Shown: positions 10,751 to 20,598 of the stretch, piece by piece
Position numbering within the stretch: position 1 is the first letter of the stretch
How the letters are laid out: every line of letters starts with the position of its first letter
NCBI GenBank assembly: GCA_933228675.1
Contig: OW121741.1
Span: forward strand, 116,789,334-116,853,333
DNA: 64,000 nt
Direction of reading: 5' to 3'
Origin: Stomorhina lunata
Lineage: Eukaryota > Arthropoda > Insecta > Diptera > Rhiniidae
Made by a program: the position numbers and the translations under genes
The notes under the pieces: model-generated
Told to the model about the DNA's origin: nothing
Databases searched by the model: none
Seen by the model: only the letters and a program-made list of their open reading frames with translations

Positions 10751-12787
10751 TTAATTTTTATTTTCAGTAAAATAATCAGTACAATCTATTATATCAAGAA
10801 CCTCTTCCAGGTGTTCGTTTTCAGAAGTTTTTGTATAACTGCTCCACCATTTCTTTCTTATCGTTGATAGAGCAGGATCAGAAGACAACAAGAGATAATT
10901 TATTAGATCCTGATTTTGCGATTTTCTTGAGCATTTTCTGGTATTAAATAGTTGGATATACTTGAAATCTGAATTCCGCGCTTCCTGGGCCTCTTCTGTC
11001 AGTTCACCAAGTGGGAGAAGATTTGATTCAATTATTTCACGACCATGTTGAAGGACTTTATGAACTGTTGGTGTAATTTCTTTCCAGTGATACAAATGTC
11101 GTATACGAGTTAACGCGTTGAGGGCATAGCAATGAAATTTTTCAGCATTTATTTGATATTTGCTATTTATTGCCGATAATATTACGTAACATTTACGAAG
11201 AACTTCCTCATCAATTCCAGTAATCTTTGAAGTTGTTTCATAATTTTCAAAGAATCGCCTGGCCGTATTACCATCGTTTGTACTGCCATATCCTACAAGT
11301 GGTTTGTCTATGTTTAGACCCGTCATAGTTTTGAATTCTTCCTGAATCCTTTTTTTTTCACTGGATCTCATTTCAATCAGTTCCTTATTATTTCTCACGG
11401 ATTTTAGCTGATTATCAGGTATATTCCTATATTTCAGATCATATGCTATATGTAGCATAAATTCTAAAAATCGGATACGTGCATGTAGGGGCGATATACC
11501 AAATTCCAGAACCTCTTGATTAATTGCAGTACTAGCTGATGCATCTTCTGAAGTTTGTAGAAATTCCGATTTCTTCTTTCCGCATAATGAGCATTTCCAA
11601 GTTGAATGGGTTTCCGTTATAGCGTTGCTTACTTTTCCATCTATCATTGTCAATTGAAGCTCAAAATTTACATTAATCAAATATCCATGTATGTCTATGC
11701 AGACTGGACTCAAATTGTCTATTGAATATTTGATATCATCAACCCAATTTTTTGTGCTTGCTGCATTTTCTTTTAAATATTCGAATCTGATCGGTCTGCA
11801 AAATGCCTTTGATCCTGGAGATGTGTTAACCCACACATATTCAGTACGCTCTTTTGATGTGGATGGTTCAGAACGATTCTTTCTTAATCTTAGTGGTACT
11901 AGGGATGCCATAAAAACGCTTCTGTAGTCATTTGTGTTCTGATGAGATGTTGATTGTTTGTATTCCGGTAATCCAGATAAACCGTCACATCCCCATTTAC
12001 ATATTAAAGTTAAGTCCTTGTTGTCAAGTTTCTTGGCTTCTTCTTCAGACAATGTAGTAGATATCAGCCTTGATGCCGTATTTTCCAATAATTTTGATAA
12101 ATCCACAGATGCACTTTCGTCTCCTATCACGTTTGTTGGTATTAAGTTTTTTTTGGTTTTTAATAACGCATTATATCCTGGTAAAATTGAGTGTCCTTTG
12201 TCTCGTAATGCCTTACAGAGTTTAATATATTTATTTTTACTCAATTTCAACTCGAGCATAAGAGCAAGTGCTTCTTCCTCCGAAAATTCTGATTGAGAAG
12301 AAGGAGTTGGTATACTCTTAATAATTCGCTTAAGACGTTTAGGAGAAGCCTCTGGGAGAATATCTGCTATTTGTTTAGCTTCAGCTGGTTGATTATTTCG
12401 TTTGAGCACTTCCTTAAAGGAATCTTTGATTTCAGTATCCGAATGAGTAGAAAGAACTTCGGATAATCGCATCTTTTTAGATCTTTCTCCGAGATCATCA
12501 TAGTTTTTTAGAGGGGCTCCAGCACCAGAAGTTTTAAGCTCAATTGAGTCCTTCAGCCAGTCTTTAAATTTAGATTCAAATCTTTTTAAACAGTAATTAA
12601 CCGACTTAATTTTAAGTTCAAATAACTTTACAAATTTTACGACTTTGCCTTCCTCACTATTGAGAATCATGGAGTTAGTTTGACTTTTAGCATATCGCAT
12701 GATTATTTTAATTTTTTCTGCTCTCGAACTGCTTGGTTGTTCAAAAAGAATATCGCACAACACTTTAAATTCCAATGTTATAGCCAT
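10751..12787 (-). CDS. Transib transposase (RAG1-like), 678 aa
   Basis: Catalyses cut-and-paste transposition of the surrounding element in the nucleus, binding the CACAGTG termini and cutting via hairpin intermediates as known for the Transib/RAG family. The RAG1-core landmarks are present in order: CKWGCDG with Asp268, VFMASLVPLRL (291-301), FCRPI (329-333), LTMIDGK with Asp383, zinc ligands Cys399 and Cys402 in WKCSLCG, GYGSTNDGNTARRFF (499-513), His576 and His581 in VHKVLQHG, and LTEEAQEARN with probable Glu602. These match the positions of RAG1 D600, D708, C727/C730, H937/H942 and E962 in spacing. There is no RING domain. An in-frame TAA lies three codons upstream of the ATG. The N-terminal 250 residues are less conserved and basic. 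No frameshift or stop is present, so it could be active. Confidence 0.93.
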   Translation of the reverse strand: MAITLEFKVLCDILFEQPSSSRAEKIKIIMRYAKSQTNSMILNSEEGKVVKFVKLFELKIKSVNYCLKRFESKFKDWLKDSIELKTSGAGAPLKNYDDLGERSKKMRLSEVLSTHSDTEIKDSFKEVLKRNNQPAEAKQIADILPEASPKRLKRIIKSIPTPSSQSEFSEEEALALMLELKLSKNKYIKLCKALRDKGHSILPGYNALLKTKKNLIPTNVIGDESASVDLSKLLENTASRLISTTLSEEEAKKLDNKDLTLICKWGCDGLSGLPEYKQSTSHQNTNDYRSVFMASLVPLRLRKNRSEPSTSKERTEYVWVNTSPGSKAFCRPIRFEYLKENAASTKNWVDDIKYSIDNLSPVCIDIHGYLINVNFELQLTMIDGKVSNAITETHSTWKCSLCGKKKSEFLQTSEDASASTAINQEVLEFGISPLHARIRFLEFMLHIAYDLKYRNIPDNQLKSVRNNKELIEMRSSEKKRIQEEFKTMTGLNIDKPLVGYGSTNDGNTARRFFENYETTSKITGIDEEVLRKCYVILSAINSKYQINAEKFHCYALNALTRIRHLYHWKEITPTVHKVLQHGREIIESNLLPLGELTEEAQEARNSDFKYIQLFNTRKCSRKSQNQDLINYLLLSSDPALSTIRKKWWSSYTKTSENEHLEEVLDIIDCTDYFTENKN

Positions 12788-13351
12788 GATGTTTTAACTG
12801 TTAATAGCAGTTACATTTAAAACTTTCTTTTTTATATTAAAAAAAAACATTTTTTATATATACCTGTATCCAAAGAATAATAAAGAAATCAATGAATTAA
12901 TGTATTTTTTACCTCTAAAAATAGGTGCATATATAACTCAACCAATATGTGCGTCTCGTAAAACCTACCTGTATGGAGGTGAGTAACCATATCCTTTCTG
13001 ACCATTATGAAAAACCCAAGTTGTAACAATTTTTACCTATTGCATTAACTTTCACATTAAAAAACATTTTATAACCTTAACATAATTTTGCAATTTTTTC
13101 AAATACACCAATTTTAAATACCGGAAAAATGCCTTTAAATCTTATTTTAAATAAATTGTCACACTGTTACTATAAAAGTACTCTTCTAATTAAACTTTTG
13201 CTACAAATTATGGATATATTACCTTTACACTGTTATCAAAATCGGTGCCTTACTCGTACTTACTTATTTAGAATCTTTTACTAAAATTTTATTTTTTAGC
13301 TTGGAACAAAAGGCAAAATCGAATAAAATTTTTTTAAGTCATTCTTATAAT
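12788..13351. other. 5' region of the Transib gene (promoter expected here)
   Basis: AT-rich sequence between the transposase start and the right inverted arm. It would hold the promoter and 5' untranslated region of the minus-strand gene. I see no convincing TATA box or initiator. Confidence 0.3.
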
Positions 13352-14760
13352 GTTTTCTTTAAAAAAATAAAAAACTATTTATATCTTTTTGAAGAAAATA
13401 TTTGTTTATTAGCGAAGGATCATTGTCATCTTAAAAATAGTGAAATATTTGAGTATGATAATTAACTTTATATGCACAAATTCATCACTTATATTTAAAT
13501 AAACAGTGTAAAAATGCTACGGGGGCCAAACTTTTCAGAGTTTTTTAAGACTCGGTATTAATGCTTTATATACATGTTTAGTATCATTAGATCGGGAAAG
13601 ACTAGGAGATTAGCACTAAGTAAAAGTTTTTTTTAAGTGCGTTACTTTTTTTACACTTTGTATCGTAAAACAAAAAAAAATTGTTTTTCTGCTTTTTTAA
13701 GGAAAATATTTTTAATCTTTGATATTCTGTGGAAATGACATGGATAAAGATATTACAATGAAATTTTGTAGTAATGTAGACCAATAAGATGTAAAAGCAA
13801 TAGACTAAAAAAAATTCCCAATTTTAACTTAAAAATTCCCCAATTCCCAACTGGGGAAAAAGGTGTTTCAAAAAATGAGTTTTTTTTACAAATATGGCAA
13901 CACTGTCTCTATTTGCAGCGCGTTTCAGAAAAAACTTTTCTAATCAATAACAGATATATTGGAAAATATGAACATTATAATTTTTTTCAAATCGGTGCTT
14001 TGCCTTTTGAGAAATTTTTGTTTAAACTAATTTTTTTTTTTACAAATTGCCATTTTTTGGAGAGGACATGTGCGAGGACCAAAAGTCCAATTAGCAAGAA
14101 ATTTGTTTTATACGCATTCTCATTATGTTTTCTTTTAAAAACTTTAAAAATCTTTTTATGTTTCTTAAGAAAATATTTTTTTATTAGTGAAAAAATATAG
14201 CTATCTTTTGGGGAAAAACTAAAAAAAAAGCGAAATTTTTTGTAAGTTTCAACTTTGAATATTTTTAACTTTTAAACAAAAGAAGATTTCTATAACTAAC
14301 TTGCACAAAAATTATTCAGAATTTTATTACAAATTTAAAGAATATTCTTAAAAAATTTTTGGTCCTCAGATGCGTCCACCAGATCAAAAAAAGCTTAAAA
14401 AAAGAGGTAAAAAATCAACCTAAAAATTCCTTTTTACCCAAATATCTCGAAATCCAAAGGAGATAACCTACACATTTAAGCGTATTTTTTGTAGATCTTC
14501 TCAAGGACAACTTAAGTTTAAAATTTCTTTTCAATCCATACATAAATGGATTTTTGGCGAATTTTTAAAAAAGTCGAACACCCGAGGTGACCAACTTTGA
14601 AGGTCCATCAATCACTCTCCCGACCCCTCATGGACCAGTGCTTTTAAAAACCAACTCAAATACTCCTTGACTACCACCATGTCAAATTTCATTCAAATAT
14701 CTCCAGTCGTTCAAAAGTTACAGAATTATTTCCAAAAAAAAGCGTCCGTAAACCACTGTG
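13352..14760. repeat. Right terminal inverted repeat of the Transib
   Basis: Mirror of 9231-10613, ending in CCACTGTG at 14760 and followed by the duplicated target CAACA. Confidence 0.9.
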
Positions 14761-14770
14761 CAACACGACG

Positions 14771-14799
14771 CACAGTGCTACCATCAGTGGACAAAAACC
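14771..14799 (+). other. RSS-like end, 13-base spacer
   Basis: Heptamer CACAGTG, 13-base spacer, nonamer ACAAAAACC. Both blocks are identical to the vertebrate V(D)J recombination signal consensus; the spacer is one base longer than the canonical 12. Confidence 0.75.
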
Positions 14800-15148
14800 A
14801 AAAATATCATTGCCGCAAATTGTATTAAATGTAATTGATTTCGATAGATAACAATACAACTAATACAAATCTGAAAGAAATTTTTTAATTTTTTTTTTGT
14901 TTCCACCAGATGGCGCCAAAGTTGAGCAAAATTACGAAAAAAGTAGTTGTTCAAAAACATTTTTTGGTGGCTTCGCAAAAAAGGTCGTCAAAAATCCATT
15001 GTTTCGAAGATTTCATAGATTTTTGATTTTTTTGTTATATAAGCGTATTAAGATTTCAAATTTAGTTTTAGTTAAGTAATGTTTTGTAGAATAGAATTTT
15101 GACGTTTTTGTTTACTTTTTATAAATTAGGCAAATTTTAATAGAAAAT

Positions 15149-16353
15149 TAAACAAGTAAGAAAGTGCTATAGTCGGTCAAGCCCGACCATACGATACCCT
15201 TCACCACTAAGGTCAAAAGTGTTATTTTTCCTGTATAAATACAAGTATTTGCTAAATTTTGCCGTCATACAAACATATTCTCAAAACTTGTACATTTAAG
15301 CTGTTTCCGCCATTTGGACTTATATGAGAGATAGGGTCAAATGTGGATTATCTCGAAATTGATTACAGTTGTTACAAAAATTATGTATGCGAAAAATAAA
15401 CTAAAAATTCTCATTATCTTGGGATTTACGAGCGTTTTAGTGAATGTTGTCTAATTTAGTGCATTTGGAGAAAAAAGTTTGTATGGGAGCTATGGTCAAA
15501 TATGGACCGCTTTCAACGGAATTTGGTACAGTGATTTAAGTTTACATAAGCAGTATCATAAGCAGTATTTTTTGTAAATTTAATTAAAAAATATTGATTT
15601 TTGTGGCCAATATATCAATTCCGGGAAGTGGGACCTATGGGAGGTACCATAAATAGTGGACCGATTTTGACGAATTTCAATAGACCCATCTTTAAGTATA
15701 CCAATAGGCTTAGAATCACTTTCTGAGTCGATTTAGCGATGTCCGTCCGTCTGGACGGCTGGCTGGCTGGACCCCCATGTAAACCTTGTAATCAAACTAC
15801 AGGTCGCAATTCTAAAGATAATTTTATGAAATTTGGCACAGATCATTTTTTTGATAGTGGAACCATGGCTATTGAAATTCATCGAAATCGGTTCATTATT
15901 TATAGTACCTCCCATAGGTCCCACTTCCCGGAATTGATATATTGGCCACAAATATCATCATTTTTTGATGAAATTTACAAAAAATACTGCTTATGTAAAC
16001 CTAAATCACTGTACCAAATTTCGTTGAAATTGGTCCACATTTGACCATAGCTCCCATACAAACTCTTCTGTCAAAACGCACTAAATGAGACAAAAATCAT
16101 TAAAACGCTCGTAAATCTGAAGATTAAAAAAAAATTGAGTTGATTTTTTGCATACATGATGTTTGTAAAAACTGTAATCAATATGCCGTATTTCGAGATA
16201 ATCGGTCCACATTTTTCTGAGAACATTTTTGTATGATGGCAAAATTTAGCAAATTTTTGTCTTTATACAGGAAAAAGAACAGCTTTGACCTTAGTGGTGA
16301 AGGGTATCGTATGGTCGGGCTTGACCGACTATAGCACTTTCTTACTTGTTTTT
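15149..16353. mobile_element. Two truncated HINEs joined head to head (foldback)
   Basis: 15149-15682 is a minus-oriented HINE and 15683-16353 a plus-oriented one. Both outer ends are HINE 3' ends (AACAAGTAAGAAAGTGC and its complement). At the junction, 'cgaatttcaatag' passes directly into 'acccatctttaagtatacc', so both 5' ends are missing. It is nested in the small Transib-type element. Confidence 0.8.
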
Positions 16354-16739
16354 TTCTTCGATTTTATATCACTCTGGACCCTTATCTAATAGATACAAAA
16401 AAAAAATCTCAACCACTTCGGTCTACCTTTACAAGATATATGGATTTAAAAAGTGTCTAAAGTGATCAATTTTGCATAATTATAACATTTGATATCAAAA
16501 CAGAAGTAGGGTAAACAATTAAGTAAAAAACACTATTTTATTAATGGGTGTTGAAAATTAATAGGATAAAAAAACGTGTTTCGTACCAAAAATGTTTTTA
16601 TTAAATGTTATAAGATTTTGTTATGGAAGATCTTTCTTAAAAAATTTTGTGAAATAAATATAAGATGTAAGTAAATCTTATACAATAAATGATATGTAGA
16701 ATTTTTTCATAATTTTAGTTACATTTGACACATTTAGGA

Positions 16740-17260
16740 AAATATGAGTGATAAGCGGGTCCCTCTCAACTACGACAACTACTCTAAGACTTATTTTGAA
16801 TTTTGTGATATTTATCGATTCCTCAATATTGAAATTATATATGAGTAGTAGGCGTGTCCTTAGACCGATATTGTTAAGATTTTGCACACAAATATATCTA
16901 TTCGACATCAAGTTACGCATTAAATTTAATTTATATACGACAACTGCTTTCAGATATATTTTTCATATTGCGATTCTACAAGATTTAAGGATCTGTGCAT
17001 CCTAGGCCGATTTTGTCTAAATTTTGCAAGTAATTTAACCAAAATTTTTATTAAATTAAACATCAAAATTTTATTTGTCTAAAGTAACTCATATAGGAGA
17101 TATTTTTAGTTTTGTGAATTTCATTTATTTTTCAATATTAAGAAATATGTGGGCGGTAGGCGTGTCCTTCGACTAATTTTGTTAAAATTTCGAATATGAT
17201 TATGGTTAATCTATATCAAGTCACATACCAAAGTCCATTGATCTAAGACAACTGCTTCGA
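16740..17260 (+). repeat. Diverged tandem repeat, period about 145-165 bp
   Basis: Three related phrases occur at about 16853, 16997 and 17160: GGCGTGTCCTTAGACCGAT, 'gtgcatcctaggccgat' and 'ggcgtgtccttcgacta'. Each is followed by a TTGTTAAAATTTTGCA-like stretch, and AT-rich flanks are shared. It is part of the inner sequence of the small Transib-type element. Confidence 0.5.
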
Positions 17261-17298
17261 TTTTTTGTCCATTGGTTGTATGGGATGGTACCACTGTG
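17260..17298 (-). other. RSS-like end, 23-base spacer
   Basis: Read on the minus strand: CACAGTG, exactly 23 bases, then ACAAAAAAT (7 of 9 match to the nonamer consensus). The flanks of the spacer, TACCATC and TGGACAAAAA, are also in the left end. The two termini therefore differ mainly by a 10-base expansion of the spacer. Confidence 0.75.
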
Positions 17299-17303
17299 CG
17301 ACG

Positions 17304-19265
17304 GCCTCTTCCCTGTGGATTCCAACTAAAGGCTGGTCGAGCAATATTTATATTTGGCCTTCAAAGTGTGGCCTATCCACCGCCATTTCCGTTGACATAC
17401 CTCTGTGGAGGCAGGGATTTGGTTTGTCGCATTAAGTAGATCTTCATTTCTTATGCGATTCGGCCAACATATATTAAGGATTTGCCGTAAGAATTTGTTT
17501 GTTTATCGATGGCATTTATGCGCTTCCATGTTTCGCAGCCACAATACAGAATGGACTTGACATTCGTATTGTATATTCGTAACTTAGTTTTTGTTGATAT
17601 TTGTCGAGATTTCCAAATAGCTCGAAGAATGCCGAATGCAGATTTTGCCTTATTAATGCACGATTTAATATCCTCGTCTGCGCCACCTTTTGCAGATACT
17701 AAACAACCTCGTTATCCACATTGATGTGTGTCAATGGGCTTGCGCCATAACCTACGGGCATAATCTTTGTCTTGAAAATATTGATTTCCAGCCCTGCTGC
17801 CCGAGATTTAACAGTGATAGCGTTAGTATTCTCTTGAAGGTGGCCTGAGCTTTGGCTTAGAAAATATAGGGCATCTGCATATTCCAAGTCCTCGAGTTGT
17901 CTAAAGGCTGTTGTCCATTGGACACCGTGTCCACCATTTAGAGCCGGGCTCATTATGTAGTCGATTACGAGGATAAAAAGTATAGGTGACAAGATACATC
18001 CTTGCCTTACTCCAGTAGTAACTTTGAATGGATCTGATAATATACCTTTGTATTGGACTCGAGCTTTTTCTTCCCATATTTTACTCACAAATGGGTGCCA
18101 CATTCTCAACGATCTTTCAACATCACATAAAAGCATCTCCGCAAAGATATTGTCATTGTCCGGGGCCTTGTTGTGTTAAGGCTTTTAATGGCGTTCTTCA
18201 CTTCTTGTATTGTTGGTGGACTGTCTGAAATTCCATTGAATATACTGTCATTATTGGTTTCATTATGCACTTCAGCCAGTGATGTTAATCCTATAGAGTT
18301 GTTAAGTGTTGACTGGAAGTGTTCCATCCAGCGTATTAGTTGTTAATCCGGAGTTGAAAGGAGTGTGTCACTACTCAAGATGGGACTGTTAGTATAAGTA
18401 GATTTGCCACACAACGCCCTTGATATATTATATAAGGTGTTTATATTGCCTTTGCTTTCAGATGATTCAGCTTGGCTCGTTTGCTCGTCTATCGACATTC
18501 TCTTATCCCTCCTTGTATCCTTCTTAATTTTGTTGAATAGATCACGATATGTTGCAAGAATGACTTCATCATCTCCGTTTTCATTTAACATTGTATTTCA
18601 AAGTTCTGCGTTGTTCTACCAAGTCCCATGTTGCCTGTTTGTTGCCAAATTTTAATTTTATGATCTTTACATTCTAGGGTTTGTTAACCAATTTCATTGT
18701 ACATGACACATCTAGAAATTCTATTAATACAAGCGCCGTTGTTGTTTTTTTCATCTGGCACCCGATTACTTATGGAAGTAATAAAGGCATTCTAATGTCT
18801 TTCTAATTCCAGTTTTCCTACGTCTATTTTCCGATCTGATTTCGCTGTATCAGACCTCAGATCCGCAACCTTTCGCTATTTATATCTGCTCCGCACTTCA
18901 AACGTGCATCAACTACAGATGATCGCCACTTAGAATTTATTTAAATATGGTCGATTTAGTTCTTAGTAACGCCGTTCGGCGATATCCATGTAATTTTAAG
19001 CAGTAATTTATGAGGAAAAATAGTGCCACACACAACAAGTTTCTTTTCGCATCATAGTTCGATCAGCCTTTCTCCATTATCATTTTTCATCCATTATCAT
19101 TCCTTCCTGTATTATAAAGTTTAATTTTCTTCATACAAAGGTTTGACACTCTAATGTACTAATGGTGAGTCCTGGGCTTAAGTGATCGGCACACATTCTG
19201 CTCGGGCGGAAACTGTCCTGTTCGCATCATAGCACTGCCTCTACAGCAGGTTACTAATCACTTTA
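17304..19265 (-). pseudogene. Non-LTR retrotransposon (LINE): endonuclease and reverse transcriptase, decayed
   Basis: Encodes in minus-strand order a broken apurinic-type endonuclease (NGERLIEL, CGTIFPHK, TWISPNGVTKNQIDH at about 19090-18940, then KWRSSVVDARLKCGAD) and a linker with RRDKR and LYNISRALCGK (18591-18343). The reverse transcriptase has GVRQGCILSPILF and LEDLEYADALYFLS, and GLEINIFKTKIM follows at 18136-17699. The C-terminal RRKWRWIGHTLK-like segment lies near 17400-17340. The second aspartate of the YADD active site is changed (YADA), and frameshifts and stops separate the pieces, so it is dead. The 5' end is missing. The style resembles RTE-like elements, but I cannot assign the clade. 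Its 3' end is at 9057-9230. Confidence 0.85.
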
Positions 19266-19276
19266 GAAGACTGATA

Positions 19277-20529
19277 AAGAGTGCTCTAAATAAAATTTGT
19301 AGTTGGATTTTCTTAAATAAAAATCAAACCTTTTAATATAAAAACTCTACAAAATACGCAAATATAATGACATATTATACAAAATCATTTAGCATTAAAA
19401 TGTTTACTCAGTACACGGGTTTTGCAAAATTATCGACTTTTTTCGGAAACCCTCCCATTAAAGATTTTACAGTTGCTTCTGATACCTTTTTGGAGCATGT
19501 GTTCCACCTGCGCTTAAAATCGGACATGTTCTTGGAAATCTTTCCTGTGTTCTTCAATTCCTTTTTTACCAGAGCCCAATACCTTTCCATAGGCCGAAGT
19601 TCTGGACAGTTAGGTGGATTTGCCTCTCGTGGTACAAAAATGACATTATTCTTTGAGTACCACTCAAGTGCCTTTTTTCCATAATGGCATGATGCCAAAT
19701 CGGGCCAAAAAAATGGTAACAACCGTTTTTGTAGGCACTCCTTTATATAAATTTCTGTGTTTATTGTGCCAGATGCCACAAATACTTTACTTCTTTTGCC
19801 ACAAATGCAAATAGCTTGCCACACGAGAAACTTCTTAGGGAATTTTGTTTGTTTTTTTGTGCGAAACTCTTGCCGAACGTTGCCCCGTTTATCAGCAACA
19901 TAAAAATCTTGACCAGGAAGTTGAGAAAAGTCTGCCAGTACGTATGTTTCATCATCCATCACACAACAGGTGTATTTTTTTATAAAATCAGACTTCAATT
20001 TTTTCGCTTCTAAGTTCTTTATAGCATTGCGATCTGGAACCTTTTGGACTTTGTATGTCTTCAGTCCAGCATAAGCTTTGACTCTATGTGCAAAATTCGT
20101 AGAACATTTTACCGTACGAACTGCTTTTCTTAAAGAAGTGTTAGGCGCTCTTCGAAAGAGTCGCTCGACTTCTTTTGCCTTACCAATATCTGTAGGACCT
20201 TCTTTCCTCCCTGATCCAGGTTTTCTTTCAATGCTCAGGTTTTCCTTATACCGTCTGATGGCATTAGAAACCGTTCGAGGGTCAACTTTCAAATTTTTAG
20301 CTATTTTTTTAAAAGTCCATGACGGATTTTTTTGAAAAGTTTTAATTATATTTTCACGAACTTTTTTTTCGCAGTCCATTTTGATTGAAATAACTATTGA
20401 AAATTAATAATTTCTAAAATAATAGTACATATCTATAGAAACTAACTTGATCACAAAATAAATTATTTCTTGCACTATGGATAAATTTTGTCTAAAATAG
20501 TAAATGCATATTTTTTTTAGAACACTCTT
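19277..20529 (-). mobile_element. Tc1/mariner-superfamily element, DD37E type
   Basis: A 1253-bp element flanked by TA (19275-19276 and 20530-20531), the target of this superfamily. The ends AAGAGTGCTCTAAA and, inverted, AAGAGTGTTCTAAA form the terminal repeats. It contains one open transposase gene and lies just beyond the 5' end of the LINE fragment. A decayed relative is at 27487-28905. Confidence 0.85.
19408..20379 (-). CDS. DD37E transposase, 323 aa, open but probably shortened
   Basis: Transposase for TA-targeted cut-and-paste movement. The N-terminus has two helix-turn-helix-like regions (FKKIAKNLKVDPRTVSNAIRRY at 23-44 and TSLRKAVRTVKCSTNFAHRV at 81-100) and a GSGRK motif between them. 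Catalytic residues: Asp143 in MDDETYV, Asp227 in FWPDLASCHY, Glu265 in PELRPMERYWALVK. Exactly 37 residues lie between the last two, the spacing of the ITmD37E group known from mosquitoes. LLPF runs straight into FWPD at 221-227. Relatives, as I remember them, have roughly ten more residues there, so a small in-frame deletion may have inactivated it. The ATG has a good insect context (CAAAATGG). Confidence 0.85.
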   Translation of the reverse strand: MDCEKKVRENIIKTFQKNPSWTFKKIAKNLKVDPRTVSNAIRRYKENLSIERKPGSGRKEGPTDIGKAKEVERLFRRAPNTSLRKAVRTVKCSTNFAHRVKAYAGLKTYKVQKVPDRNAIKNLEAKKLKSDFIKKYTCCVMDDETYVLADFSQLPGQDFYVADKRGNVRQEFRTKKQTKFPKKFLVWQAICICGKRSKVFVASGTINTEIYIKECLQKRLLPFFWPDLASCHYGKKALEWYSKNNVIFVPREANPPNCPELRPMERYWALVKKELKNTGKISKNMSDFKRRWNTCSKKVSEATVKSLMGGFPKKVDNFAKPVY

Positions 20530-20598
20530 TATATGTCAAAACTTGAAAGCTTTAGTAAAGTAGAGTATCAAATAGTTAGGTTTGACCTACTATACTCA

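Larger units (their letters stand above)
9231..14760 (-). mobile_element. Complete Transib transposon, apparently intact
   Basis: A 5530-bp DNA transposon. Both termini read CACAGTGGTTTACGGACGC inward, and a 5-bp duplication CAACA flanks it (9226-9230 and 14761-14765). Transib elements are known for CAC-starting termini and 5-bp target duplications, and their transposase is the closest known relative of the RAG1 recombinase core. The element consists of two ~1.4-kb inverted arms around one intronless transposase gene. The arms are nearly identical: a 183-bp stretch (10205-10387 against 13602-13784) translates identically. This indicates a young or homogenised insertion. It lies inside the LINE and abuts the second Transib-type element. 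Confidence 0.9.
14771..17298. mobile_element. Small non-autonomous Transib-type element with asymmetric RSS-like ends
   Basis: Bounded by CACAGTGCTACCATC at 14771 and its inverted counterpart GATGGTACCACTGTG ending at 17298. It is flanked on both sides by CGACG (14766-14770 and 17299-17303), a GC-rich 5-bp duplication of the kind Transib makes. Removing both Transib elements rejoins the LINE reading frame. The element encodes no transposase. About 1.2 kb of its length is a later inverted pair of HINEs at 15149-16353. It presumably was mobilised in trans by a Transib transposase. Confidence 0.8.

Noticed and set aside
11691..12296. Plus-strand frames opposite the Transib transposase
   Set aside because: They are antisense shadows of the 678-aa coding frame.
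14771..14799. A true V(D)J recombination signal or immune receptor locus
   Set aside because: It is the terminus of a transposon with target duplication in an insect genome; no receptor gene segments are present.
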